A stretch of 64,000 nucleotides of DNA from Phaseolus vulgaris (GCF_000499845.2 NC_023759.2:43990672-44054671); one strand, 5' to 3'; shown: positions 44,323 to 55,974, numbered from the stretch's first letter. Numbers and translations: made by a program. The notes: generated by a model from the sequence alone, not told the origin.

Positions 44323-44360
44323 CTTACGTCATCTCCGCAAACTATCACTCTGTATAAAAC
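44323..44360 (+). promoter_or_regulatory. UGT gene 1 promoter core: CTTACGTCATC box and TATA
   Basis: CTTACGTCATC at 44323 (reverse carries TGACG, the TGA/bZIP as-1 core) and TATAAAAC at 44353 are 30 bp apart. The start codon is 75 bp after the TATA. The same layout precedes the other two UGTs. Confidence 0.6.
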
Positions 44361-44427
44361 CACATAGCAAGCCACACCAGAAAGAAACACAGTGACAGCA
44401 AAATTCATTTGCCTCTTCTTAGTAACC

Positions 44428-45924
44428 ATGCTTTCCCAAACAACCAATCTTCACTTCGTCTTGTTTCCCCTCATGTCTCAAGGCCACATGATCCCCATGA
44501 TGGATATTGCAAGACTACTGGCGCACCGTGGTGTGGTTGTTACCATATTCACCACCCCAAAAAATGCATCACGTTTCAATTCAGTTCTTTCTCGTGCTCT
44601 ATCATCTGGTCTCCAAATCCGGTTTCTACAACTTCATTTTCCAGCAAAAGAGGCAGGACTACCTGAAGGGTGTGAGAATTTCGACATGGTAACATCAAGG
44701 GATATGATGAACAAAATGTTCCACACCATCAGAATGCTTCAGAAGTCAGCAGAGGAATTGTTTGAAGCACTAACACCAAAACCAAGTTGCATAATCTCCG
44801 ACTTCTGCATTCCTTGGACCGCTCAGATAGCTGAAAAGTATCATATTCCAAGGATTTCATTCCACGGATTTTCTTGCTTCTGCCTCCATTGTCTGCACCA
44901 GCTACACACTTCAGAGGTTTGTGAAAGCATCACTTCAGAGTCCGAGTATTTCACTATTCCCGACATACCTGACCAAATTCAAGTTACCAAAGAGCAGTTA
45001 CCAGGAGCACTCTCAATTGATTTGAAGGGCTTTGGAGACCAGTTGCGTGACGCTGAGAGAAAGACGTATGGGGTTATCATAAATACTTTTGAAGAGTTGG
45101 AGAAGGCGTATGTGAGGGATTACAAGAAGGTGAAAAATGATAAGATGTGGTGCATTGGTCCTGTTTCATTATGCAACAATGATGGTTTGGATAAGGCTGA
45201 AAGAGGCAATCGGGCCTCAATTAATGAGCACAATTGCTTGAAGTGGCTAGATTTGCAGCAACCTAAGTCAGTGGTCTATGTTTGTTTTGGAAGCTTATGC
45301 AACTTGATTCCTTCACAGCTTGTGGAGTTGGCCTTGGCCTTGGAAGATACTAAAATACCATTTGTATGGGTTATTAGGGAGGGAAGTAGGTTCCAAGAAC
45401 TGGAAAAGTGGATCTCTGAAGAAGGGTTTGAGGAAAGGACGAAAGGGAGAAGCCTTATAATAAGAGGTTGGGCACCACAAGTAATAATACTATCACACCC
45501 TTCCATTGGAGGATTCTTAACACACTGTGGTTGGAATTCAACACTTGAAGGGATAAGTGGTGGAGTGCCACTGGTTACCTGGCCTCTATTTGGTGATCAG
45601 TTTTTAAATGAGAAGCTTGTTACTGATGTGTTGAAGATTGGAGTGAGCGTTGGAGTAGAGGTTCCCTTGATGTGGGGAGAAGAAGAGAGGAGAGGTGTGT
45701 TGGTGAAGAAGGAGGATATTGGGAGGGCAATATGTAGAGTGATGGATGAAGATGGAGAAGAAAGCAAAGAGAGAAGAGAAAGAGCAAGAGAATTGAGTGA
45801 GATGGGAAAGAGAGCGATGGAAAAAGGTGGCACTTCTCATCTTGGCATCACTTTGCTTATTCAAGACATTATACAAAATTCAACTGCTCAGGCTCAAGAA
45901 TCGCATCTTACATGCTCTGCTTGA
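44428..45924 (+). CDS. UDP-glycosyltransferase, UGT73 (73C-like), gene 1 of cluster
   Basis: Family 1 glycosyltransferase (GT1, GT-B fold, cytosolic), moving a sugar from a UDP-sugar, most likely UDP-glucose, to a small acceptor. 498 residues, no intron. The ATG in AACCATGCTTTCC at 44428 was chosen; the frame is open upstream to a GTG at 44392, but that adds a non-family N-terminus. Catalytic His20 lies in FPLMSQGHMIP and the partner Asp125 in CIISDFCIP. The PSPG box spans residues 348-391, from WAPQVIILSHPSIGGF through HCGWNSTLEGISGGVPL to FGDQ; the final Gln fits UDP-glucose. The UGT73C group glucosylates triterpenes, flavonoids, brassinosteroids and similar acceptors; the substrate here cannot be told. 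About 85-90 percent identical by eye to gene 2; the main difference is residues ~191-206, in the acceptor-side half. Confidence 0.93.
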   Translation: MLSQTTNLHFVLFPLMSQGHMIPMMDIARLLAHRGVVVTIFTTPKNASRFNSVLSRALSSGLQIRFLQLHFPAKEAGLPEGCENFDMVTSRDMMNKMFHTIRMLQKSAEELFEALTPKPSCIISDFCIPWTAQIAEKYHIPRISFHGFSCFCLHCLHQLHTSEVCESITSESEYFTIPDIPDQIQVTKEQLPGALSIDLKGFGDQLRDAERKTYGVIINTFEELEKAYVRDYKKVKNDKMWCIGPVSLCNNDGLDKAERGNRASINEHNCLKWLDLQQPKSVVYVCFGSLCNLIPSQLVELALALEDTKIPFVWVIREGSRFQELEKWISEEGFEERTKGRSLIIRGWAPQVIILSHPSIGGFLTHCGWNSTLEGISGGVPLVTWPLFGDQFLNEKLVTDVLKIGVSVGVEVPLMWGEEERRGVLVKKEDIGRAICRVMDEDGEESKERRERARELSEMGKRAMEKGGTSHLGITLLIQDIIQNSTAQAQESHLTCSA

Positions 45925-46056
45925 TTTGTTGCTCATCTTACTCTCATCTTTGTACTATTTATTTGTCCAATTATACCATAACCTGTATCCAGATTTTATT
46001 AAGTGCCTCTTTGGATCAGGAGTGCACTATTTCTGCGGACGGAAATGAAAGTACAC

Positions 46057-46904
46057 CCTTGTTTGGATCAGAGGATGAGGGAGTGGGTGGCTGGAAGGTG
46101 CAGGCTTCTTCTCTCAAGTGCAGAGAAATAAGTGAGAAAAATAAATAAGTGGGAAAAGAGAGAAAGCCACCTAAATATTCTGCAATTATGCATGTGCCCC
46201 TATTTTTTTTATAAAATCTGCTATGGATTAATCAGATATAATTTTGTATATATTTTTTTAACTATCCATGCACATATAATAAAACATAAAAAAAAACTAA
46301 AATTGTAAAAAAGTTTATATATAATAAAAGAATTAACTATATTAATAATATAAATATTAAAATAACAATAATATTTAAAATAAATTTTTAAAATAATATA
46401 ATAAATATTAATTAAAATCATTTCAATTATTTTAATTTTATTTCGAATAAACTGTACACACCCAAAAAAAATATAATTATTTATAATAAAAATAAAAATA
46501 TTAAATATATTTCTAATAAAATAAAAATGCCTATATATATTAATAAAAATAGTATAAAAATTTAGTTAAATTAAATTTTACAAAATATTTCATATTTTAT
46601 TATTTAAATATTTTAAAGATAAGAGTAAATTTGTAAATATATATAATTTAAAGAATCATAAATAATATTAAAATTATCTAAATACATTAATTTACACAAA
46701 GGTGAATTTGTAATCTTACAATTTACACAATTTAAAATAATTCAAAATATCATTACAACCATCACATCAGTCACATATTTCAATAAACTTTCCTCACATG
46801 TTCATCCTAACATACCATAATCTAAACAACTTCAAAAAAATTCACATTTTTACTCTCCACACCCTCAATTTTCCACTCCCCCATATCCTCTAATCCAAAC
46901 AAAG
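46057..46904. mobile_element. MITE-like element with inverted terminal repeats
   Basis: The left end CCTTGTTTGGATCAGAGGAT (46058) mirrors the reverse of the right end (CTTTGTTTGGATTAGAGGAT, ending 46904); the match continues through GAGGGAGTGG / GGGGGAGTGG for ~30 bp. The interior is AT-rich and non-coding. The target duplication is not resolved. A related end occurs at 58198 (GGCTTGTTTGGATTAGAG). Confidence 0.55.
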
Positions 46905-47286
46905 CTTGACATGGTGACATTGTGAAGAATGAAAACACAGTTTATATTTTAATAAATTAATTAATATTTCATTCATTTTTATTTTATTTTTTAATTCAAA
47001 ATATAATTATATTATTATAAGTGTTTATTACATGTATGTTATTTATTGTTGATGGTGTTAAAGGTGTTAAAGAAACTTTTCTCTTTTATTACTCATTTCT
47101 ATAAATTCAACTGAGTAAATGAATTAATTCTTTTTCTCAAATAATATTATTTTTAAAACAAATTACTCAACCAAATCTAGATCCACTTTATCTGTCAAAA
47201 TAGATCTTTATAGACAGAATTTCATTTCCATAAAACTCATTTCTAACCTTTATTTTTTCATCTTATACTAATAAGTTAAAATTTAG

Positions 47287-47597
47287 TTTTCCAAGAACTG
47301 AATTCTAATATAACTTTTCACTTTTTCTTTGCAAAAAATTAATAAACAACTAATGAAAATAAAAAATAATAACAATATAATTTTTTAAATTACTTAAATA
47401 TTTAATAATTTTATTTTGTATTATTTCAAAAAATATTTTGTTATTAAATTTATTTTTATTATATGAAACTTAAAAACAAAATAAAAATATAATTTCTTAT
47501 TATTAATATTTTTTTATTTTATTGAATTAATCTTTTTGATATTTTTTTTTTAAAAAAAAAGTGAAAAACTATGTTAGAATTCAGTATTTGAAAACCA
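47287..47597. mobile_element. Foldback/MITE-like hairpin, ~40-bp arms
   Basis: The left arm (CTGAATTCTAATATAACTTT then TCACTTTTT) is the near reverse complement of the right arm (AAAAAGTGAAAAACTATGTT then AGAATTCAG). About 230 bp of AT-rich DNA lies between. No coding capacity. Confidence 0.5.
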
Positions 47598-48179
47598 AAT
47601 TTTTATCTGCTTTTCCACACAAGATGCAAAAAGTAAAGGTCAGAATTTGGTTGATGATCAACACTAAAAAATATTTATTTTGATAAATTGTCCACTTGAG
47701 TTTTATCGGGTAAATGTTTTTAAAATATTATTATTTAAGAAAAAACTTGGTAAATGAAAATATAAAAGATTTAAATATTCGGCGGCAATAAAAATATAAT
47801 AATTTTATTTTAGCTGGCAAAGTCAGTATAGGTGCCTCTCATATAGTGTTCTTCTTTGCTACCATGTGTGCTACGCAAATAATATTTATACATTTAAATA
47901 TAAAAACACAAAACATTCTTAATAAGTTCAGTATTAATATATAATGTCGTATTTATCCTCGTTTTCTGCCGAAAAACTACTTTGCGGCAACCACCAAAAC
48001 CCTGACATACTTTTTAATATATTATAATAATTTTAAACATGTATAAATTATATTATACATGTATTTTAATATTTTTACTATTATATTTATATTTTAAAAA
48101 AATATAATTAGTATTTTATAAAATTGGTCAGTTTTTTTTTATCAAAAAATAAATAAATGAATTAAAAGTAACATTTAAG

Positions 48180-48660
48180 GATGTTTATACAAAGCCTATT
48201 TAGAAAAGGGGCAAAGCTAAAACTAGTGTTTCAGCTGGACAAAACCCAGCCTAAGCACCCTACTAATCCCCATGAAGGCATGAACCTGCTGAATCATGCA
48301 GATTACAGCAGAACGTGCCAAGGGTCTTATGCTTTCCTTGTCCACTTCACCCATTCAAGATCTACTCAGCTTCATTACCAACAACTTCGACCCTTTGCTT
48401 ATATCTACATCCAACCAGCTCCAACAGTTCCTTTAGCAGCATAAAACCAGAGAAAAACCAGATGTCACGGACTGCCTCCAGAAAACACACGTCAGAGCCC
48501 CTGTCCCAGTAGATTAAACTGCTCCTTCTTGCTAAAGTACTGCACCATTTTAAATATCACAACCAAAACAGCATCTGTTCTGGATCCCACTCGTCACCAG
48601 ATCACTCCAGGACCACCATCGACCCCTCCATCCTTTTCCACACAGCTTGACTCCTTCCTA
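48180..48660 (+). other. Unassigned higher-GC island in AT-rich intergenic DNA
   Basis: This ~480-bp block is clearly less AT-rich than its flanks and holds an 87-codon ORF (48181-48444) of no known similarity. It abuts a minus-strand TRIM at 48701. It may be a transposon leader, a captured gene fragment or an exon of a non-coding RNA. Confidence 0.3.
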
Positions 48661-48700
48661 AACCCACTTATATATATAGTTTTTGATGCAAGACATTGAA

Positions 48701-49050
48701 TGGATCTATTACAAAGTGACTTTAAACCTAACTCAACCCCATAAAACCGGCTCAATAATGTGAGGTTTGCACCCATTTATATACTATGAAAGACTCTAAT
48801 CTTTAGTTGACGACGTGGGATCTTCAACACACCCCTCGAGACTGCCAATTCGTGCGTGGGACTATATATTATGGATGGTCCGATAGCGGGTGGCACGATA
48901 GGCCCAACACAAACACTCGCTATAGCTCAAAATGTCTCTGATACCATATTACGAAGTGGACTTTAAGCCTAACTCAACCCCATAAAATCGGTTCAACAAT
49001 GTGAGATTTGCACCCACTTATATACTATGAAAGACTTTAATCTCTAATCG
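48701..49050 (-). mobile_element. TRIM, right LTR truncated
   Basis: Left LTR 48701-48829 (ends GATCTTCAACA). Internal ~110 bp with CGATAGCGGGTGGCACGATA. Right LTR from 48939 (TGATACCATATTACGAAG) to about 49050, where it stops before its last ~20 bp at TCTAATCGAAAAAA. It is inverted relative to, and 190 bp upstream of, copia E. Confidence 0.75.
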
Positions 49051-49523
49051 AAAAAAATAATAATTAAAAGAGTCTGAGTTATGCTTCTTCCATAACCATG
49101 ATTAATTTACGGATTAAGTTAATTTAGAACGTGGATTAAACGGATAAAATTAATAATTTAATTAAACTTATATCATTTTTTTTCTAGTTAATCGATTTTG
49201 CGGGTGGATCCATATATCTTTTTCTAAATAATTTATTTAAAGTGTTAACATATTTAATTTTCTATTGTAAATTATTGGGCTTTGTTTCTTTGTCCAACTT
49301 TCCTTTTCTATTTTAGTTAGGTCTTAATATTTCTCTTATATATACACCATGTATTTTACTCTTTAATATACAAGTGAATAAAAGTTTATTTTATATTTAG
49401 TTTTCTCTACAAGTAGGGTTTATCAAAACCTTTTTTTTTCATTACGATTACGTACAATTACGTACACTACATTAAAGCATCACATCAGGCAAGGAATATT
49501 CATCATCTTCATTTACTGTAATA

Positions 49524-49771
49524 TGGTATCAGAGCCATTTCGAGCCTATCCTAGCGAGTGTTTGAGTTGGGTCTATCGTGCCACCCGCTATCGGGCCGCT
49601 ATCGGACCACCCATAATATATAGTCCCATGCACGAGTTGGCAGTCTCGGCGTGAGGAGGTATGTTGGAGATCCCACATCGACTAGAGATTAGAGCCTTTC
49701 ATTGTATATAAGTGGGTGCAAACCTCACCCCATTGAGCCGGTTTTATGGGGTTGAGTTAGGCTTAAAGTCC
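49524..49771 (+). mobile_element. TRIM internal region plus most of a TRIM LTR, forming the leader of copia E
   Basis: 49524-49661 matches the internal region of the 32.9 kb TRIM from the PBS onward (GAGCCTATCCTAGCGAGTG, CTATCGGGCCGCTATCGGAC, polypurine GTGAGGAGGTA). 49662-49771 matches the first ~110 of 129 bp of its LTR (TGTTGGAGATCCCACATCG ... GGCTTAAAGTCC). No upstream TRIM LTR and no separate target duplication exist; the TRIM text begins exactly at the end of the copia 5' LTR. Confidence 0.85.
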
Positions 49772-49857
49772 CTTCTCTCTGATTTTTATTTCCTTCTTTG
49801 CTATTCTTGGTTTTTTTTTTTTTGTTTTTTTTTTCTTTCTTTAAATCCTTGTAGGCG

Positions 49858-51687
49858 ATGGCTAATGCAAATCCCACACCGGCTTCCTCTTCAAATGGAA
49901 ACCCTACACTGATGCCCCTTTTGGAACAGCCGATGAACAATTTCCTATACTTACACCCAAGCGAGAATCCCGCAGCCTCGTTGGTGTCGCCTGTTCTTGA
50001 TTCAACAAACTACCATTCGTGGAGTCGGTCCTTCATCACTGCTCTTAGTGCCAAGAACAAAGTGGAGTTCATACTTGGCTCACACCCGTGCCCACAAAGG
50101 GATGATCCCACTTTTTCGTCTTGGACACGCTGTAACAACATGGTTGTCTTTTGGTTAGTACACTCGGTTTCAATCCCTATTAGGCAAAGCATTGTTTGGA
50201 TGGACATAGCCTTTGACATCTGGAATGATTTAAAATTTAGATATTCACAAGGGGATTTATCTCGCATTTCTGATTTGCAATTTGAAGTTATTTCTTTAAA
50301 CCAGGGGGATATGTCTGTCACAGAGTATTTTACAAAATTGCGTATTATTTGGGACGAATTAGAGAATTTTAGACCTAATCCTGTGTGCACATGCCTAGTA
50401 AAATGTTCTTGTTCGGTCATTTCTATTATAAATCAAAGAAAATGTGAGGATCGTGCTATGCAATTTTTAAGAGGATTAAATGATCAGTATAAAAATATCT
50501 GTTCTCATGTTTTGCTCATGGATCCCATTCCTGCCATATCCAAAAAAATTTCCTTGGTTCTTCAACAAGAGAGACAATTATCCACTGTTGTTCCTGCCCC
50601 TAGTCTTCATAGTCTTAACAGTAGTCGCACTACTACATGCAATTTTTGTGGTAAATACGGTCATACTGAAGCTGTTTGTTTTCGAAAAGTGGGTTTTCCT
50701 TCTGGTGATGTTAAAACCTCAAAGTTTTCTTCTACTCGAAAAAATTGCACTTTTTGTAATCGTCTTGGCCACACTGTCGACACCTGTTATAAAAAGCATG
50801 GGTTTCCTCCTGGCTACAAATCCATCAATAGGACATCCCAAGCCAACAATATGTTTACTACTAACTCTTCTTCTGAGTCTTTTTCTAAAGAACAGGATGT
50901 AAAGGGGATTCAACTTACATCACAACAGTGTCAATTCCTGACCAACATTTTGCGTCAGCAAAACCTTGAGGATCCTGCCCCTCACGCTCAAATTAATCAA
51001 GTCGGAACCTTCTCGACGGACAAAATCACCAATACCGAGCAATCTTCAACGGGTAAGTTTTTCTCTTCACTATGTGCTATAAAAGAATCTTGGCTTGTTG
51101 ATTCTGGTGCCACTGATCATGTTTGCCACAATTTGAGCGCTTTTACTACTTGGACTAAAATCAAACCGGTCTTAATTAGTCTCCCAAATGGTCAAACTGT
51201 TTATGCCACATATTTTGGTTTAGTACACTTTTCGGCCAAGTTTTATTTGTCTGATGTGTTATATGTGCCTCATTTTCAATTAAACTTAATATTTGTTTCT
51301 AAACTCACACACCAACTTAAATGCACTTTAACTTTCACTTTAACTCACTTCATTATACAGGACAATCTCACCCAAGAGAGGATTGGTACAGTTGAAGCCA
51401 CTGGTGGCTTGTACCCTGTCACTACCTTGCCTGCTTCTAGTCGCTCTAAACCACATAACTTTGCTCCTCTTATTAATTGTAATATCACGGACAAAACACT
51501 GTGGCACTATAGACTGGGGCACCCTTCACATGAAAGATTACATGTCTTACGTAAACAATACCCTTTTATTACTATTGATACTCATCATGTATGTGACACT
51601 TGTAGTCGTGCAAAACAGAGAAAACTTCCTTTCACTTTAAGTACTACTGCTACCTCTGCTATTTTTGATCTTGTTTGTACACTTTGA
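49858..51687 (+). pseudogene. Copia E Gag, protease and pre-integrase (609 codons)
   Basis: Starts at the ATG in GGCGATGGCTAATGC. Order: Gag entry (LDSTNYHSWSRSFITAL, residues ~50-65), capsid region to ~235, two zinc knuckles CNFCGKYGHTEAVC (~262) and CTFCNRLGHTVDTC (~295), retropepsin DSGATDHVC (~418), GAG-pre-integrase LWHYRLGHPSHERL (~550) and the HHCC zinc site HHVCDTCSRAKQR. The frame ends at a TGA after a one-base shift in the TTTGATCTTGTTTGTACACT stretch, just where FD.WGP of integrase should begin. Confidence 0.85.
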
Positions 51688-51690
51688 TAT

Positions 51691-52755
51691 TTGGGGACCC
51701 TGTTCCATAACTTCTATGCAAGGTTTTTTCGTTATTTCTTAACTATTGTTGATCATTACTCGTGTTATACTTGGGTTATTTTGTTGCATAATAAATCTGA
51801 AGTGCGTTCGCACATCATTAACTTCACTGTTTTTGTTCAAAATCATTTCCAAACTAATATCAAAACGATTCGTACTGACAATGGTGTTGAGTTTGCTATG
51901 TCCAGTTTTTATGCTTCAAAGGGAATTATACATCAAACATCTTGTGTTGAAACACCACAACAAAATGGCATTGTGGAACGTAAACATCAACACATACTAA
52001 ATGTAACCAGGGCCTTACTTTTTCAAACAAATCTTCCTCCTATTTTTTGGGAATTTGCTGTAAATCATGTTGTTTTCTTAATAAATTCTATTCCTACTCC
52101 ATTACTTAATAACATCACTCCTCATGAACAATTGTTTGGAAAACCATATGACATTTCTTTTTTAAAAGTGTTTGGTTACCTATGTTATGCTAGTATCATT
52201 ACTGCACATAGGAAGAAATTAGATGATAGATCTATCAAAGGTATTTTTCTTGGTTTCCCGCAAAATACAAAAGGTTATATTGTCTTAAATTTAAAGTTTC
52301 ATCGCATAGAGATGTCAAGACATGTAATCTTTCATGAAACCCATTTTCCATATAAATTGGATGGTGGCTTGCCTACGGACCCCAACACTTTATCTCTCCC
52401 TATTTCTAACGCATATAATTCTGCTCTTGATTTTTTTTCTGATACTGCACCTCCTGCCGAGCCGTGTGCCTCTACTCCTGCATCTCTTGCCGAGCCGTGT
52501 GCCTCTACTCCTGCATCTCTTGTCGAGCCGTGTGCCTCTACTCCTGCACCCAATACTGCCCCTCCACCAGCCTTATTATCCTTTGATATTCCAGAAATAA
52601 TGTCTCTGCTCCTGCATCCAACACTGCACCTCCACCAGCATCATCACCTCCTGCACCTCCAGGAAGCACCTCACCCCAATTTCCAAGAAGATCAACTCAT
52701 CCTCACCGACAACCTGCCTATCTTGCTGATTTCCACACAACAACCAACACTGTAA
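51691..52755 (+). pseudogene. Copia E integrase and downstream spacer
   Basis: 354 codons. Integrase core: TIVDHYSCYTWVILL, IRTDNGVEFAM (second catalytic Asp) and ETPQQNGIVERKHQHIL (catalytic Glu in VERKH), then the copia-typical FWEFAVNHVVFLINSIPT, FGKPYDISFLKVFGYLCYA and RSIKGIFLGF. The spacer contains a Pro/Ala/Ser-rich 33-bp repeat (three units of EPCASTPASLA type, 52453-52555). Ends by frameshift before RT. Confidence 0.8.
52453..52555 (+). repeat. 33-bp minisatellite, three units, in copia E pol spacer
   Basis: The unit GCCGAGCCGTGTGCCTCTAC plus TCCTGCATCTCTT is repeated three times with one or two changes. It keeps the frame (11 codons per unit) and sits in the disordered integrase-RT spacer. 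Confidence 0.85.
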
Positions 52756-52894
52756 GTAGTAGATATCCTATTCATAATTACTTGTCTTACAATTCCTTAT
52801 CTTCTAATTTTAGAAATATTATTTCCTCTATCAATTCTCATCCTGAACCTCGCACCTATACCGAAGCTCCAAACATGCTTCTTGGCAATCTGCC

Positions 52895-54143
52895 ATGCAA
52901 GTTGAGCTTCAAGCTCTTGCTGCTAACAATACTTGGCAACTTACCCCTCTCCCTCCAGGAAAGAAAACTATTGGTTGTAAATGGGTATATAAAATCAAAT
53001 ATCATTCTGATGGCACTGTTGAGCGCCACAAAGCTAGAGTTGTTGCCAAAGGGTTCACCCAAGTTGAAGGACTTGATTTCTTAGACACTTTTGCACCTGT
53101 TGCTAAACTCACTATCGTTCGCCTTCTCCTTGCTGTTGCCAAAAATTGGGTTTTAAAACAACTTGATGTCAATAATGCCTTTCTTCACGGTGATCTCCAT
53201 GAAGAGGTATACATGACCCCCCCCACCTGGCCTCTCTCTTCCTTCTCCCCAGCATGTCTGCAAGCTTCAACGGTCTTTGTATGGTCTTCGTCAAGCTGGT
53301 CGTCAATGGTACGCAAAACTTTCTACTTTTCTTTTATCAAATAAGTACTCTATCTCTGTTGCTGACCACTCTCTTTTTCTTAAATATAATAATGATAAAC
53401 TCACTGTTATTCTTGTTTATGTTGATGACTTGGTCTTAACTGGTGATGACACGGAGGAAATCAATACAATTACTGCATCCCTTCACCATCACTTCAAGAT
53501 AAAAAATTTAGGTAATCTCACTTATTTTTTGGGACTGGAAATTGTTCGCAACAGTACTGGTCTTCATTTAAGTCAACGCAAGTATACTCTTGATCTCCTT
53601 CAAGAAACTGACATGCTTGACTCTGCACCTGTGGCCACTCCTATGACTCACACCTCCCGTCTCTCTCCCGACCAAGGCTCACCTCTCGATGCTGATGCCA
53701 CTTCCCAGTACAGAAGACTCATTGGACATCTAATTTACTTAACCAACACGCAACCAGACATCGCCTTCGCTGTCCACAATTTAAGTCAATTCATATCTGC
53801 ACCCACAACTCATCATCAGCAAGCTGTCTCCCGTCTTTTGCGTTACCTCAAAGGCACCCCTGGTGAACGACTATATTTTTCTCACACTAGTTCACTTCAC
53901 CTTTGTGGTTTTAGTGACTCTGACTGGGCAACATGCCCTACCACAAGCAAATCTGTCACTGGATATTCCATCTACTTAGGAGACTCCCTAATATCATGGA
54001 AATCAAAAAAGCAGCCAACTATAGAGCACTTGCCACCACCACATGTGAGCTACAATGGTTGTCTTACCTCTTTTAGGATTTACATCTTCCTCTCTCCCAG
54101 CCTGCAACCCTGTATTGTGACAACAAATCTGCCCTTCAAATAG
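52895..54143 (+). pseudogene. Copia E reverse transcriptase and RNase H, frame-broken
   Basis: First frame 52895-53344: [59 protein letters not shown]; lost in a C-run near 53215. Second frame 53277-54143: [27 protein letters not shown] (catalytic), NLTYFLGLEI, SQRKYTLDLLQE, RLIGHLIYL, then RNase H SDSDWATCPTTSKSVTGYS and [10 protein letters not shown] deletion there removes the [10 protein letters not shown] motif and shifts the frame. The remaining tail is readable to ~54350 in other frames. Confidence 0.8.
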
Positions 54144-54638
54144 CTTCCAATCAAGTTTTTCATGAACGAACCAAGCACATCGAAATTGATTGTCACCTAG
54201 TTCGTGAAAAACTTAACTGGTCTCCTCAAAGTGCTGCCCATTACCTTTGCAATGCAAGTTGCTGACATATTCACCAAACCCCTTGCTTCCGCACAGTTCT
54301 CTACTCTCAAATCCAAGCTGGGTTTGACAAATATCTACTCCCCAGCTTGAGGGGATGTTAACATATTTAATTTTCTATTGTAAATTATTGGGCTTTGTTT
54401 CTTTGGCCCAACTTTCCTTTTCTATTTTAATTAGGTCTTAATCTTTCTCTTATATATACACCATGTATTTTACTCTTTAATATACAAGTGAATAAAAGTT
54501 TATTTTATATTTAGTTTTCTCTACAAGTAGAGTTTATCAAAACCTTTTTTTTTTCATTACGATTACGTACAATTACGTACACTACATTAAAGCATCAGGC
54601 AAGGAATATTCATCATCTTCATTTACTATAATATAAAG

Positions 54639-55639
54639 TTTGTAAAACAAAAATGATTAAATTAAATTTGTTTCAGAATTATTTTTTCTAATGTCATATT
54701 TTTATGAAGTTTTGATGAATCCCTGCATATATGCAAGCTTATCTTTCCAGGTGAAGAGGTGGTAGGGAGAGATAGAAGCCATGCTAAGAAGAGTGTGACA
54801 GCACAGCTTTTTCTTATCAACTTCTTTGTCTGCATTTCTATTGGTAGAGAATTTTGTGAAGCTAAAACTCTGTTACATCGTCCACCTTCCATATCCATCC
54901 ACTGCAACCACAATAATTATTAAATCCTTCAAAATCATTATTTATCTCTAAATTTATGAACCACAAATATCATTGTAAACTAACATAATTATATAAGGCT
55001 GTAAAAAATAAGTATATTTTTATTAATAAATGTACTTTACTTCATCCTCTCTTATATTTTCATATATATATTGTAGTGATAGACACGTTTTTTACCTATC
55101 TTAATCAAGTTTTTGCTCAAATTTGGGAGATCAAATTTGAGAAATTGTATAATTATAGATAGATTTCTGACTTACCTTAAACAAAGTTTTTGTTACGAAT
55201 TGAGGGATTATATAGTAATAGATAATTTTTCCATCAAACTTCTAAGTTTTCAGCTGAGACCGTAGTAATAAGTAGGTTTTCAATCTATCCAATCATTAAA
55301 GATTAATTAAGAAAAAAATAAGATATTCTTCTGAAGTAAATATAAAGGAATTTATCACAGTCAAACCAGAATAAACATGTAATCTGAAATAAATTTATCA
55401 AATAAATCTAATAAATCTTAATACAAGCAAAATAAACACATAATCTGAAATAAATCTGCTGATATAATAATTTCTAAGACAACTAAATAGTGTAAAAATA
55501 ATAGTTAATTAAAAATAAAAGATAAAATGAGACCAAAAAAAACTAGGAGTATGGACATTAATTTAGTTATAAATAGAATTGGAATGATTTATAACTTAGA
55601 AAAGAAAATACTGAATATTCTATAGCGTCATCTCTCTTA

Positions 55640-55712
<73 letters not shown>

Positions 55713-55970
55713 GTCATTGTCTAACTGTATTTTTAGTCTCAAATATGTGAAGTGTCGTGTATTATGTTAGTAAAGCAAATTTAGATATAAAATATTTAGA
55801 GTTATACACAGTCTTAGTTAAAATAAAATATTTCTCTTCTTTTATTTTCCAATTCTGCAAAAACAATTTATTCTTTAATAGTCATTTAGTGCTTTCATAT
55901 ATATTCAGTAGATTTTGGCCACCAGTCATCTGATTCTGGTTCTCTCAGATAATCCGAAAGACATTGCATA
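54639..55970. other. Intergenic DNA upstream of UGT gene 2, with long TA microsatellite
   Basis: AT-rich. An almost pure TA run of about 30 units occupies roughly 55645-55707. An 83-codon minus ORF (54662-54913) has no family similarity and is not called as a gene. Confidence 0.6.
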
Positions 55971-55974
55971 TGCT

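Larger units (their letters stand above)
49243..54633 (+). mobile_element. Ty1/copia element E, full length, recent, with TRIM-derived leader
   Basis: 5' LTR 49243-49523 (281 bp), 3' LTR 54356-54633 (278 bp), both TGTTAACATATTT...AATA. They differ by only a handful of changes including one 5-bp indel. Target duplication TAAAG at 49238-49242 and 54634-54638. PBS TGGTATCAGAGCC directly after the 5' LTR; polypurine tract AGCTTGAGGGGA before the 3' LTR. The gag-pol is full length but broken by frameshifts near 51685, 52750-52890, 53215 and 54010. From the PBS to ~49771 the leader is TRIM sequence. It lies between UGT genes 1 and 2. Confidence 0.95.

Noticed and set aside
44392..44427. Upstream GTG-initiated extension of UGT gene 1
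   Set aside because: The extension adds 12 residues absent from the sister genes; the ATG at 44428 aligns with the other two starts and lies 75 bp after the TATA box.
54662..54913. 83-codon minus-strand ORF as a small gene
   Set aside because: No family similarity, no promoter or splice context; other frames of the same stretch are equally open.
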